40,589 nt of DNA from Candidatus Zhuqueibacterota bacterium (GTDB lineage: Bacteria > Zhuqueibacterota > Zhuqueibacteria > Zhuqueibacterales > Zhuqueibacteraceae). The translations under genes and the position numbers were made by a program. Where the stretch lies: contig QEVD01000043.1 of assembly GCA_003576975.1 (NCBI GenBank), positions 1 through 40,589 of the forward strand, read 5' to 3'. A model generated the notes under the pieces. The model did not search any database. It worked only from the letters and a program-made list of their open reading frames with translations, and was not told where the DNA came from. Shown one piece after another: positions 17,839 to 26,437 of this stretch (within the stretch, counting starts at the first letter, position 1; each line of letters opens with the position of its first letter).

Positions 17839-18241
17839 AAAGCGGTTGACGCAGCTATTGCAGGAGCTGTGGCAGGCGCACGGCGCACCCGCTGCCGAAG
17901 TCGAAGTTCATTTTATCGATGAGCCGGCTATGTGCGCGCTACATGAGCAGTTTCTCCAGGACCCCTCTCCCACCGACATCATCACATTTGATTTGGGTAT
18001 GATGCCCGGGCAGCGCCGGTTGGCCTCGTTATGTATTTGTCCGGCAGTGGCGCAGCGGCATGCCCGGCGATTTAAAACCACATTATCGCGCGAACTTGAT
18101 CGTTTGATCATTCACGGCGTTTTGCATTTGCTCGGCTATGAAGATCATGAGCCGGCGCTGCGGCGCCGCATGCGCATCCGTGAAAATAAAATACTCGCTC
18201 AACTCGTCCACCGGCCGCAACCAGGCAAGCTTTCAACTTGA
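17756..18241 (+). CDS. ybeY: Endoribonuclease YbeY (rRNA maturation)
   Basis: The product has the YbeY zinc-binding motif HGVLHLLGYEDH near residues 120-131 and the upstream LxxPSPTDIITFD segment that precedes the active cleft. YbeY acts in 16S rRNA 3'-end maturation and ribosome quality control. The start is uncertain: the ATG at 17756 gives 161 residues, close to the family norm, while the ATG at 17702 would add 18 basic residues. Both lie inside the end of the PgpH gene, so translation is coupled. One oddity is that the third metal ligand histidine is one residue further along than in the usual GYDH form (here GYEDH); DNA at this site reads cleanly. Confidence 0.92.
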   Translation: MIPTTAPAGRLKLKLVRSRLAKSRGALKKRLTQLLQELWQAHGAPAAEVEVHFIDEPAMCALHEQFLQDPSPTDIITFDLGMMPGQRRLASLCICPAVAQRHARRFKTTLSRELDRLIIHGVLHLLGYEDHEPALRRRMRIRENKILAQLVHRPQPGKLST

Positions 18242-18266
18242 CAAAGGATTAATTATTTCCTACCAT
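18238..18266 (+). promoter_or_regulatory. Candidate promoter overlapping ybeY stop
   Basis: TTGACA (18238-18243) includes the ybeY stop codon and is followed after 17 bases by TACCAT, a weak -10 element. It could drive the GalT-like gene, whose ATG is about 160 bases downstream. Confidence 0.4.
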
Positions 18267-18428
18267 TGGCGGCTTTGAAAATTAAAGTTGTGGCCAATGC
18301 GCCAGCTTGTATGCCTTACCGCGATTTGCATCACCGCTGTGAACGTTGTCCAACCACGATCTCATCCCCTTCAAGCAATTTTTGCTGGAGAGATGCTTGT
18401 AACGCCAACGCATGATGGAGTGAAGCAT

Positions 18429-19460
18429 ATGAATCAATTGCGACGCGATCCGATTACCGGCGTATGGACGATTGTCATTCAAAACGGAGTGGGGTTGGAA
18501 GAGTTGGTGCCGGATACGCCGGCCATTCGCGCGATTCCAGGTGAAACGTGTTCCTATTGTCAAGGGCACGAAAACGAAACCCCCTCGGAAATTTTTGCCG
18601 TCCGTCCGCACGGCAGCCGCAACGACGCTAGCTGGCGTGTGCGCGTGGTGCCGGAAAGAATGCCGGTGCTGCAAATTCACGGTGATTTGAACAATCGCGG
18701 CCTCGGCATTTACGACATGTATGACGGCATCGGCGCGCACGAAGTCGTCATCGAATCGCCGGAACACAACAAACGCCTGGTGGACTTGGCGGATCACGAG
18801 ATTGCCGAGGTGTTGAGCACGTATAAAGATCGCATGCAAGATCTCAAGAAGGATGCGCGCTTTCGCTATGTCTTGATTCACAAAAGCCTGCGCACCGGCA
18901 ATGATCCGCATTTGCATCACGCGCACAGCAACGTGCTGGCCACCCCCATCACGCCGCAGCGCGTGCGCGACGAGCTGCAAAACGCCCAGCAGTTTTTTAA
19001 TTTGAAAGAGCGCTGCCTGTTTTGCGACATTATTCGCCAGGAAATCGACGACAACCAGCGTATCGTTGCGGCCAATGAAAGTTTCGTCGCCTTGTGCCCC
19101 TTTGCCGCGCGCGCGCCGTTTGAAACGTGGATTCTGCCCAAGAAACACGAAACCTTTTTTGAATGGCAAAGCGAACTACCCAGCCTGGCAAAATTACTGC
19201 GCATGGTCCTGGATCGCATGCGCGGCACCCTCGGCGACCCAAACTATGTCATGGAAATTCACTCCGGCCCCAATCTCTTCGCAGGCAAGAACCGCGGCTA
19301 CTGGAAGACGGTGGAGCGCGACTTTCATTGGCATATAGAGATTACGCCGCGCTCATGTAAATCCGATGCCCTCGGAAAAAGCCGCGGAATTGCTGCGTAT
19401 CAACGCCGTTTCCTGAAGAACTCGCCGTGCAAACCGGGCGACCACCAGGACGCGTCATGA
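18429..19460 (+). CDS. Galactose-1-phosphate uridylyltransferase-like nucleotidyltransferase
   Basis: The start at 18429 follows GGAG and gives the typical N-terminus MNQLRRDPITGVWTIV; a longer upstream reading lacks support. The 343-residue product has both GalT halves: the zinc-knuckle CSYC (Cys41, Cys44) and the later CLFCDIIRQE, APFETWILPKKH and HWHIEITPR segments. The active-site motif, normally HPHxQ, reads His164-Ala-His166-Ser-Asn168, so the nucleophilic His166 is kept but the glutamine that holds the phosphate is Asn. The protein could transfer UMP between glucose and galactose phosphates or could act on another sugar phosphate, as known for GalT-branch relatives. Its stop overlaps the next gene start (ATGA). 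Confidence 0.88.
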   Translation: MNQLRRDPITGVWTIVIQNGVGLEELVPDTPAIRAIPGETCSYCQGHENETPSEIFAVRPHGSRNDASWRVRVVPERMPVLQIHGDLNNRGLGIYDMYDGIGAHEVVIESPEHNKRLVDLADHEIAEVLSTYKDRMQDLKKDARFRYVLIHKSLRTGNDPHLHHAHSNVLATPITPQRVRDELQNAQQFFNLKERCLFCDIIRQEIDDNQRIVAANESFVALCPFAARAPFETWILPKKHETFFEWQSELPSLAKLLRMVLDRMRGTLGDPNYVMEIHSGPNLFAGKNRGYWKTVERDFHWHIEITPRSCKSDALGKSRGIAAYQRRFLKNSPCKPGDHQDAS

Positions 19461-20530
19461 GCCGCAATTGCCAACTCTTTTCCTGCCGGCTGATCATACT
19501 TGCATTTTTAGTCCAGCTTTTCTCCTTTCTAAGCGCGCAGGCTCAAACCGTTGCCACGCTTGCGCAGGCACTCCAACCATTCACGCGGCAAAACCTGATT
19601 GCGACCGACTATGCCAAAGGCTGGCAGCCGCGTGAACGTGCGAGTTCAGTGACGATTTGCGCGGCTCCGGAGTTATTCGATTCAGCATATGACACGATTG
19701 CTTTTTCTGCAAAAGCCACGGCAACACCGGCGCCTCTCAAACATTCATTCTCGCCCCAGCGTCTGGCTTTTGTCAGCGCCATGATGGCCGCTACCAATTG
19801 GATTGCGTATCATCAGCTCAACGACGCTTGGTGGCAGGAAAAACGTGGAAAATTTCATTTCTATAAAGGCTATCGCCGCACGCGTGGCTTTTATGATCTC
19901 GCCCCCGGCGACAGCTATTGTTATCATCTCGACAAAGGCGGGCATTTTCTTTCGGCGATATTTTTTACGGAGTCACTCACATCGATCTATCAGTGGGTGG
20001 GATTTTCCGAAAGCCGCGCCGAAATGATAAGCGCACTCGTTGCCTCCGCGCTGCTGCTTGAAGTGGAGATTTATGACGGCTTTTTTCAAGACTGGGGTTT
20101 TAGTCTGGGCGATTTTGCCGCGAATGAATTGGGTGTGCTTTGGGTGTTGGCGCAAAGCCGCGTGCCGGCTTTGCAAGCGGTGCGCCTCAAAATCAGTTAT
20201 GATCCGTTTGCGCCCGTGGAAGACGACTCCTGGATCAAAAGCTACAACGCCATGACGTTCTGGGCGAGTTTCCCGGTGCGTTCGTGGCTGCCTGCGGCTG
20301 CGCAAAAGATCTGGCCCGGCTGGCTCAATCTCGCTTTCGGCTACAGCACCGATCGTTTGCGTCACGGCCGGCTCGAAACGTATCTTGCATTCGATGTGAA
20401 CGGCGAGGCGATTATCAAATCGCGCGCACTTCACTTGTTGCCCCTGCGCCTGCTGTTGAACTATGTTCGCTTGCCATTGCCGGCGCTGCAACTCAAGCCC
20501 GCGTTGCGCTTTTCACCGCTGCACTTCTGA
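19457..20530 (+). CDS. DUF2279-like secreted or outer-membrane protein
   Basis: The start ATG overlaps the GalT stop by four bases. The 357-residue product has a signal peptide ending near SAQAQT. The region around residues 145-240 fits the DUF2279/YfiM pattern: a DK.GHF core (LDKGGHFLSAIFFTESL), followed by SRAEMISALVASALLLEVEIYDGFFQDWGFSLGDFAANELG. Members are envelope lipoproteins or membrane proteins of unknown function. The C-terminal third repeats alternating hydrophobic stretches that could be strands or amphipathic helices. Coupling to a sugar nucleotidyltransferase is suggestive of envelope polysaccharide work, but that is only positional. Confidence 0.82.
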   Translation: MSRNCQLFSCRLIILAFLVQLFSFLSAQAQTVATLAQALQPFTRQNLIATDYAKGWQPRERASSVTICAAPELFDSAYDTIAFSAKATATPAPLKHSFSPQRLAFVSAMMAATNWIAYHQLNDAWWQEKRGKFHFYKGYRRTRGFYDLAPGDSYCYHLDKGGHFLSAIFFTESLTSIYQWVGFSESRAEMISALVASALLLEVEIYDGFFQDWGFSLGDFAANELGVLWVLAQSRVPALQAVRLKISYDPFAPVEDDSWIKSYNAMTFWASFPVRSWLPAAAQKIWPGWLNLAFGYSTDRLRHGRLETYLAFDVNGEAIIKSRALHLLPLRLLLNYVRLPLPALQLKPALRFSPLHF

Positions 20531-20543
20531 CACGGAGACTCTC

Positions 20544-21755
20544 ATGCCGCTTTTGCAAAGCCCGATGGCGATTTTCGCATTGTGCGCCGGTTTGTGCGCG
20601 ATCGTATTTTGGGTCAGCAAACAAACCTGGGCGCAACGTTTTTTCAGCATCGTTCCTGCCATCATTTTCATTTACTACCTGCCAACGCTGGCTGCCACCT
20701 TCGGTGTGATTCCTACGGTATCGCCGGTTTATGATTGGATGCGCGATTATCTTCTGCCGTTCAGTCTGTTTATTTTAATGGTGACCGCCGATATTCCCGC
20801 GATCATGAAGATTGGCCCGAAAGCGCTGGCCATGATGTTGTTTGGCACTCTCGGAGTGATCATCGGCGGCCCGGTCACATTTCTGCTTTTTTCGAATTGG
20901 CTGCCACCTGAAGCCTGGAAAGGCTTTGCCGCGTTATCCGGCAGTTGGATCGGCGGCAGCGGGAATTTTGCCGCGATGAAAGAGGCGGTTAGCGCGCCCG
21001 ACAGCATCATCGGTCCCATGATCATCGTCGACACCGCTGTCGGCTATACCTGGATGGGCGTGCTGCTCTTTCTTGCCAATTATCAAAAGCGCATTGATCG
21101 GCGACTCGGCGCAGACGCGCATGTGCTGGATGATCTCAATCGCCGCATGAAAGACTATCAGGAAAGCCGGGTCAAGCCCATGGCGCTGTCCGATGCGTTT
21201 TTGATTATATCCCTTGGATTCGTGGGTGCGGTGGTTTGTCAAAGTCTGGCGCAATGGGTATATGAATTGACGCATGTCACCTTGCGGGAAAACCTGCCGC
21301 TGCTTGATTCGATTTTCACGAGCTTCACCTGGCTCATCATTTTTATTTCGACGTTCGGCATTCTGCTGTCGTTCACACCGTTGCGCAATCTTGAGGCGGC
21401 CGGCGCTTCCAAGCTGGGATATGTTGCGCTGTATCTTTTTCTCACCTCGATCGGCGCCAAAGCAGATCTTGCCGGCTTGCTCACGGCGCCGGTGTTGCTG
21501 CTCGCCGGCGTGGTGTGGATTCTCTTTCACATTGGTTTTCTATTTCTCGGCGCGCGACTGCTCAAAGCGCCGATGTTTCTCGTCGCCATCGGAAGCCAGG
21601 CCAACATCGGCGGCGCGGCCAGCGCGCCGATTGTGGCGGCAGCCTATTACGAAGCCATGGCGCCAGTGGGTGTGCTTATGGGCGTGCTTGGCTATCTGCT
21701 CGGCAATTACGGTGGGCTGTTGTGTGCATTGCTGTTGCGGCTGGCTGCGGGGTAA
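20544..21755 (+). CDS. DUF819 family integral membrane protein (YjcL-like)
   Basis: The start at 20544 is preceded by CGGAGA; a longer upstream frame runs into the neighbour. The 403-residue product is nearly all hydrophobic with roughly ten predicted membrane helices. DUF819 hallmarks are the N-terminal YDWMRDYLLPFSLFILM, the central ALSGSWIGGSGNFAAMKEAV and the C-terminal IGSQANIGGAASAPIVAAAYY. The family resembles secondary transporters with an inverted repeat, and the two glycine-rich motifs would be at the substrate site; the substrate is not known. It follows the DUF2279 gene by 13 bases, so it is likely the last gene of the galT-DUF2279 unit. Confidence 0.92.
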   Translation: MPLLQSPMAIFALCAGLCAIVFWVSKQTWAQRFFSIVPAIIFIYYLPTLAATFGVIPTVSPVYDWMRDYLLPFSLFILMVTADIPAIMKIGPKALAMMLFGTLGVIIGGPVTFLLFSNWLPPEAWKGFAALSGSWIGGSGNFAAMKEAVSAPDSIIGPMIIVDTAVGYTWMGVLLFLANYQKRIDRRLGADAHVLDDLNRRMKDYQESRVKPMALSDAFLIISLGFVGAVVCQSLAQWVYELTHVTLRENLPLLDSIFTSFTWLIIFISTFGILLSFTPLRNLEAAGASKLGYVALYLFLTSIGAKADLAGLLTAPVLLLAGVVWILFHIGFLFLGARLLKAPMFLVAIGSQANIGGAASAPIVAAAYYEAMAPVGVLMGVLGYLLGNYGGLLCALLLRLAAG

Positions 21756-21985
21756 GAGCTTGATCATCGAACGCTCGCACGCTTTTATTTGACGAGTAAT
21801 CAAGCCAATTAACAGCAACCTCCGCAAATTTAAAGCGTCTGTGCGGCGGTTCTCATCGATGAGTATTCAATTCTATCCCACCCCTTGCGCAGTTGTCGCG
21901 CACGGTCTGAATAATGCTAGTGAAATCGTGGTTCGGCGTCATCGGGAATGAATAAGGAATTTGATATAATCCGTAAACCCTGAAG

Positions 21986-22615
21986 TTAAATTTTTCTGAG
22001 CAAAAGGACTCTCTGGCCGTCATCGCCGATTTTTTGAAAGCCGAATTCGCCGCAGAGGTAGGCAAAAGTCTGGTCGTGATAAAAAGCCACATGAGAAGCG
22101 TCGCGGGTGTAATACCAATCGCGAAAGCTTGCGAGATCCGTCCAGCGCGCCGTCATCACCACCAATATGCCCTCCGGTCTCAACAGATTGAAGATTTTTT
22201 CGATATCCTGCCGCGGCTCGCGGAAATGCTCGAAAACTTCCGTGGAAAAAATAAAATCATACTTCGCATTCAAATCGTTGCTGACAAAATACGGATCGTA
22301 GTTGTCGCAGCGATAACCTTCCCTGGCGAGAAGGATCGACAAGGTTGGCGCATATCCGCAGCCGTAATCCAGGCCCAACATATTTTCTTTCAAGAAAGGC
22401 AGGGCGGGATCGACGGCCCGCCTCAGAAAATCAACATATCCTTGATGCGCGATGCCGTTGTTGTGGGTCAGGTATCTTGCTTTTTCTTCGTGAGCCGAAA
22501 GAAAATGCTCAGGCGCAACGCCAATGAGACGGCAATTCTGGCATAAATAATAAACTCTTTCATCAGCGCCGCGGACCTTCTCAGTCTTTGGTGCGGCGCA
22601 TAATCTACAATTCAT
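21986..22615 (-). CDS. Class I SAM-dependent methyltransferase with N-terminal Cys4 knuckle
   Basis: The ATG at 22615 is chosen because AGAGGG precedes it and it overlaps the end of the RF3 gene by 11 bases; the longer reading starts inside RF3. The 209-residue product begins with two CxxC pairs (CRLC at residues 3-6 and CQNC about 20 residues later), a likely zinc knuckle. The methyltransferase core follows: motif [16 protein letters not shown], an acidic YDPYF after strand two, [11 protein letters not shown] as motif IV, and the [12 protein letters not shown] strand. Substrate is unknown. Its translation is coupled to RF3, so both are made together. The 230 bases downstream hold nothing convincing. 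Confidence 0.88.
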   Translation of the reverse strand: MNCRLCAAPKTEKVRGADERVYYLCQNCRLIGVAPEHFLSAHEEKARYLTHNNGIAHQGYVDFLRRAVDPALPFLKENMLGLDYGCGYAPTLSILLAREGYRCDNYDPYFVSNDLNAKYDFIFSTEVFEHFREPRQDIEKIFNLLRPEGILVVMTARWTDLASFRDWYYTRDASHVAFYHDQTFAYLCGEFGFQKIGDDGQRVLLLRKI

Positions 22616-24233
22616 GACAACCCTCTGCTGCATTTTCCAGGCTGAGGGTGAGATCGTTGTGTTCAATTGAGGATAGGAATTTTACATTTTGACATTTTTC
22701 CAGCGCCATGCTATAGGCAAACTGTGTTTCTGCCAAAAAAACAAGATTATTGTTCTTGTCGAAGTAAAGATTGTGCGAGTACAGTTGTTCAAGATAAGCG
22801 ATGTCTTTGCGGGAATTGTATTCCAGCCAAAACGCTTTGTATGCAGACAGCGGCAGAAACTCCACACGCGCGCCATATTCATTGAGCAGACGGTATTTCA
22901 AAACATCGAACTGCAGCTCTCCCACCACGCCCACCACTTTGGTGTTTCCCAAGTTTTGGGTAAACAATTGCGCCAATCCTTCATCCGTCAAATATTGAAT
23001 GCCCTTTTCCAATTGCTTGGATTTGAAGGGATCGGCATTGCGAATAACTCTAAAGACTTCCGGTGAGAATCGTGGAATGCCCTTGAACATCAAGGTTTCC
23101 CCCTCGGTGAGAGTGTCGCCAATATTGAAAATGCCCGAATCGTATAAACCAATCACATCGCCGGGAAATGCCTCTTCCAGAAGAGATTTGCTTTGCGCCA
23201 TGAAGGAAGCCGGATTGGCAAACTTGCGCAGCTTGTTCAACCGAACATGATGATAAAACTTGTTTCTCTCGAATTTGCCCGAACAAACCCGCAAGAAAGC
23301 AATGCGATCTCTATGTTTCGGATCCAGGTTGGCGTGAATCTTAAAAACAAATCCGCTGAATTTTTGATCTTCCGGCTTAACCACCCCGTTGGTCGTTTCT
23401 CTGGCTGTGGGCGAGGGGGCAATCTCCGTGAACGTGTCAATGAGTTCTTTGATGCCGAAATTATTCAACGCGCTGCCAAAGAATACCGGGGCCAGATTGG
23501 CGCTCAAATATCGCTCAACACTAAAATCATCATAAACACCGTTTATCAATTCAACGTCATGCCTTAACTTCTGCGCCTCATTGCCAAAGGTTCTATCAAG
23601 GCCGGGATCAGATAAACCGGTGAAAACGCTTATTTCTTCTTCGATTTTTCTCTTGTTGGGTTTGTAGAACGCAAAAGAGTTTTTGTAAATGTTGTAAACG
23701 CCGCGAAATCGCGAACCCATGCCCAGCGGGTAGGTTAAAGGCCGGACGTTGATGGAAAGCTTCAACTCCAGCTCATCCAACAATTCAAACGGATCCTTGC
23801 CCTCCCGGTCCAATTTGTTAATGAAAATGATAACCGGCGTGTTTCTCATGCGACAGACTTGCATCAATCTTTCCGTTTGCTCTTCAACGCCTTTAACACA
23901 ATCAATGACAAGAATAACGCTGTCTACAGCGGTTAACGTTCTGTAGGTATCTTCGGCGAAGTCTTTATGGCCGGGCGTATCCAGAAGATTGATTTTGTAA
24001 TCATTGTAATCGAAAGAAAGAACGGAAGTGGTTACGGATATCCCTCTTTGTTTTTCAATCTCCAGAAAATCAGACGTTGCCGTCTTTTTTATTTTATTGG
24101 ATTTGACCGCGCCGGCAATCTGGATTGCCCCGCTGTAAAGTAAGAGCTTTTCCGTTAACGTTGTTTTTCCCGCATCCGGATGGCTGATGATGGCAAATGT
24201 TTTGCGCTTGTTAACCTCTGAAATAATCGACAC
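22605..24233 (-). CDS. prfC: Peptide chain release factor 3
   Basis: This 542-residue translational GTPase recycles RF1/RF2 from the ribosome after termination. The GTPase signatures are present: [14 protein letters not shown] (P-loop), the RGISVTTSV switch I region, [16 protein letters not shown] (G3) and [17 protein letters not shown] (G4). RF3-specific features include the GAVK insertion after the P-loop and [14 protein letters not shown] late in the protein. Translation starts at GTG, with AGAGGT upstream. The length is standard. The last bases overlap the methyltransferase start. Confidence 0.97.
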   Translation of the reverse strand: MSIISEVNKRKTFAIISHPDAGKTTLTEKLLLYSGAIQIAGAVKSNKIKKTATSDFLEIEKQRGISVTTSVLSFDYNDYKINLLDTPGHKDFAEDTYRTLTAVDSVILVIDCVKGVEEQTERLMQVCRMRNTPVIIFINKLDREGKDPFELLDELELKLSINVRPLTYPLGMGSRFRGVYNIYKNSFAFYKPNKRKIEEEISVFTGLSDPGLDRTFGNEAQKLRHDVELINGVYDDFSVERYLSANLAPVFFGSALNNFGIKELIDTFTEIAPSPTARETTNGVVKPEDQKFSGFVFKIHANLDPKHRDRIAFLRVCSGKFERNKFYHHVRLNKLRKFANPASFMAQSKSLLEEAFPGDVIGLYDSGIFNIGDTLTEGETLMFKGIPRFSPEVFRVIRNADPFKSKQLEKGIQYLTDEGLAQLFTQNLGNTKVVGVVGELQFDVLKYRLLNEYGARVEFLPLSAYKAFWLEYNSRKDIAYLEQLYSHNLYFDKNNNLVFLAETQFAYSMALEKCQNVKFLSSIEHNDLTLSLENAAEGCHEL

Positions 24234-24567
24234 GCGACGTACCTCTGCTTGAGTTCAAAACGGTGATCAAATTTTTTTGGTGAAAAAGAAATGGGCAGGG
24301 AAAGGGTTGTTGCAACCCTTTTTTGATCAGATTGGACTGCCGGTATAAAATCTATTTTTCATGGGACGGGAATATAATAAAATCAAAGTCGCTTTTGAAG
24401 TCTTTTTTTTGAGTTTCTGTCGACTGCCACGCCAATGTCCCTACAAATAACTGTATCATTTTTGTAACGCGCGCCTCTTCAAAACAGCGATCATGCGCGT
24501 ATAGTTCATTTCGTGATTGCGAAAGGAGGTTGGCTGCTCACCAAATTGCATTGGCTCAGGACGCATC
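24234..24567. other. Intergenic region between RF3 and VWA lipoprotein genes, with orphan hairpin
   Basis: This 334-base divergent region holds no supported gene. AAAGGGTTG (24301-24309) and CAACCCTTT (24313-24321) form a nine-base stem followed by T6, a terminator shape on the plus strand, yet no plus-strand gene precedes it. On the minus strand it would lie in the RF3 leader. A TATAAAA sequence near 24344 could be a -10 element but lacks a good -35. AAAGGAGG at 24522-24529 looks like a ribosome site without a suitable start nearby. Confidence 0.5.
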
Positions 24568-26259
24568 ATGGTCGCTGCAACAAAATATTTGAGCTGGGGC
24601 GCCCTCATTCTTGCCGCGTGCCTGGCATGTTCTTGCCATTACCCTTCGCCCTCGGATCCAACGCCGCCGGAGCCGCCCGCAACCAACATCATTCGCGAAG
24701 AAAAGACCCTGCAGTTTCGCGATCTCAACACCTATCCGATCAAACCCAGCCAGGTGCAATTCACCTTTTCGCTGCATGAACGCGAGGGGCGAACATTGTT
24801 TCGTCCGGCGGCAGAGATTGCGGCGGCCACGCGCATTCTGGAAAACGGCGTTCCCCTCGACTCCACGGAAACCAGCTTCTTTGTTCACACGACGGTACGC
24901 CAACACCTGGAGCTGGTTCTGGTGTTGGATTTCACCCTCAGCATGGCAGAGTGGCGTGAAAATAATCTTTCCGGCGTCGAATTGATTGCGCAAAATGTGA
25001 AGCAGCTTATTGATTCTCTCGGCCCAGCCAATCGCATCGCAATTCTCGAGTTTCATGACCGCAATGAAACGCACAGCGTCATCAGCAATTTCACCAGCGA
25101 CAAGTTTTTGCTCAAGCAGGCGCTCGACCGGTTTCTGCAATCCGGCATCGAATCCAGCGCTTCGAGTTGTTGGGACGCGCTGCATGCCGGTGTGAGCCTG
25201 TTCCCGGACGTACCAAAAGTCAATCCTGAAAAAATCGTGTTGCTGATTAGCGACGGTAAGGATACCAGCAGCGGGCACACGCCCGAGGCGATTATCACAC
25301 TCGCGTTGAAAAAGAACGTTCGTGTTCACGCGATTGGCACGGGTGCAATGCCCGAGCACGCTAAATTCGAAAATTTAGCCCGCAAAACCGGCGGGGAATA
25401 TTTTGGTGCTGCCGGCGCTTCGGGATTCGCGCAGCAATGGGCGCCCATTACGCGCCATTTGCGCCAGCAATACAAGCTCAGTTATTTAACCTTGAAGAAA
25501 ACGGGCACACATGCGGTGCGCGTGCAAATCGACTGGGCGGGAGAAACCAACTATTTCGAGCAAACGCTGGATCTCGGCGCAATTTATGACGACGATCGCG
25601 TGGGCCGCATCAGTTATCACGAATCCGGCGTTCTCAATCAGCGCGCCGAGATTCGCTTCAACGCGGATCATCTGCCGCGTAACATTGACAAATTTCGGTT
25701 CCGCCTGGACACGAATTTGCCGGCGCGTTGGGAGATCATCAAAGCGCAAGACGGCGGGCTATGCGAAGGCTGGCGTCTTGAGGGACCGGACGCGCAGGGT
25801 TACATCTTGCTGGCGGCGCCGGCAGGCGCGAGTTTGCCCTTCGGCGATTCCGGCGGGCTGTGCAAAGTTATATTTGAGAATTTGAAAGAATCCGGTTTGA
25901 TTCTGGGTTGCCGCTTTGACAACAGTATTTATGAAAATGGCAAGCGCTTCGACTATCCCGACACGGTTTATGCCGGTCTGCCTATCGTCGATCCCCAACC
26001 CTCCGACGGCGCGACGCCCTCGCTCGATTCACTATCATCGCTGAGTTGGAGCGTACAAAATCCCCGCAAACTGCCGCTAACCTTTTCCGTCTTGTTCGAT
26101 ACGCTTGACGCGACAAAAGAAATTACGCGCGGACTAACAGCAATGAATCAAGTATTGCCAAATGAGATGACGGCGAACAAAACGTATTACTGGCGTGTCA
26201 TTGCCCATTCCGGAGAACGCAGTTTTATTGGGCCCAAATGGCATTTTCGCACGAATTAA
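24568..26259 (+). CDS. VWA-domain lipoprotein with C-terminal Fn3-like region
   Basis: The start at 24568 follows CAGGA and gives a clear lipoprotein signal with the lipobox LAAC (Cys18; a second Cys pair follows). The 563-residue product has a proline-rich spacer, a VWA domain at about residues 112-310 with the metal site DFTLS (Asp121; Thr where Ser is usual) and the later ISDGKDTSS, then a cohesin-like beta region (about 340-480), and an Fn3-like end with TYYWRVIAHSGERSF. VWA lipoproteins bind partner proteins through a divalent ion. It is 178 bases upstream of the radical SAM gene; that gap holds no supported gene. Confidence 0.87.
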   Translation: MVAATKYLSWGALILAACLACSCHYPSPSDPTPPEPPATNIIREEKTLQFRDLNTYPIKPSQVQFTFSLHEREGRTLFRPAAEIAAATRILENGVPLDSTETSFFVHTTVRQHLELVLVLDFTLSMAEWRENNLSGVELIAQNVKQLIDSLGPANRIAILEFHDRNETHSVISNFTSDKFLLKQALDRFLQSGIESSASSCWDALHAGVSLFPDVPKVNPEKIVLLISDGKDTSSGHTPEAIITLALKKNVRVHAIGTGAMPEHAKFENLARKTGGEYFGAAGASGFAQQWAPITRHLRQQYKLSYLTLKKTGTHAVRVQIDWAGETNYFEQTLDLGAIYDDDRVGRISYHESGVLNQRAEIRFNADHLPRNIDKFRFRLDTNLPARWEIIKAQDGGLCEGWRLEGPDAQGYILLAAPAGASLPFGDSGGLCKVIFENLKESGLILGCRFDNSIYENGKRFDYPDTVYAGLPIVDPQPSDGATPSLDSLSSLSWSVQNPRKLPLTFSVLFDTLDATKEITRGLTAMNQVLPNEMTANKTYYWRVIAHSGERSFIGPKWHFRTN

Positions 26260-26437
26260 TTTGAAAGCTATAGACTCTTTGCCGTTTAGCAATCTGGTGA
26301 AGAGTATCGCAGATATTGCCCGTCCGAGCCGCGCTCAGCCTGTGAGCCTGTCCTTGACATTGCCATCCGAAATCCGCATTTTGATTTCGCGGTGAATGTT
26401 ATGGAGAACAAAAGGCAACCAGTCATGGAGGATTCCA

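Noticed and set aside
21853-21939. Short minus-strand frame downstream of the methyltransferase, considered as a transposase remnant
   Set aside because: It has only 29 codons, no ribosome site, no inverted repeats, and no similarity that I can name.
26267-26395. A 43-codon plus-strand frame between the VWA and radical SAM genes, considered as a RiPP precursor
   Set aside because: It starts with TTG, has no ribosome site, lacks Cys or a leader-like pattern, and its frame extends back into the VWA gene.
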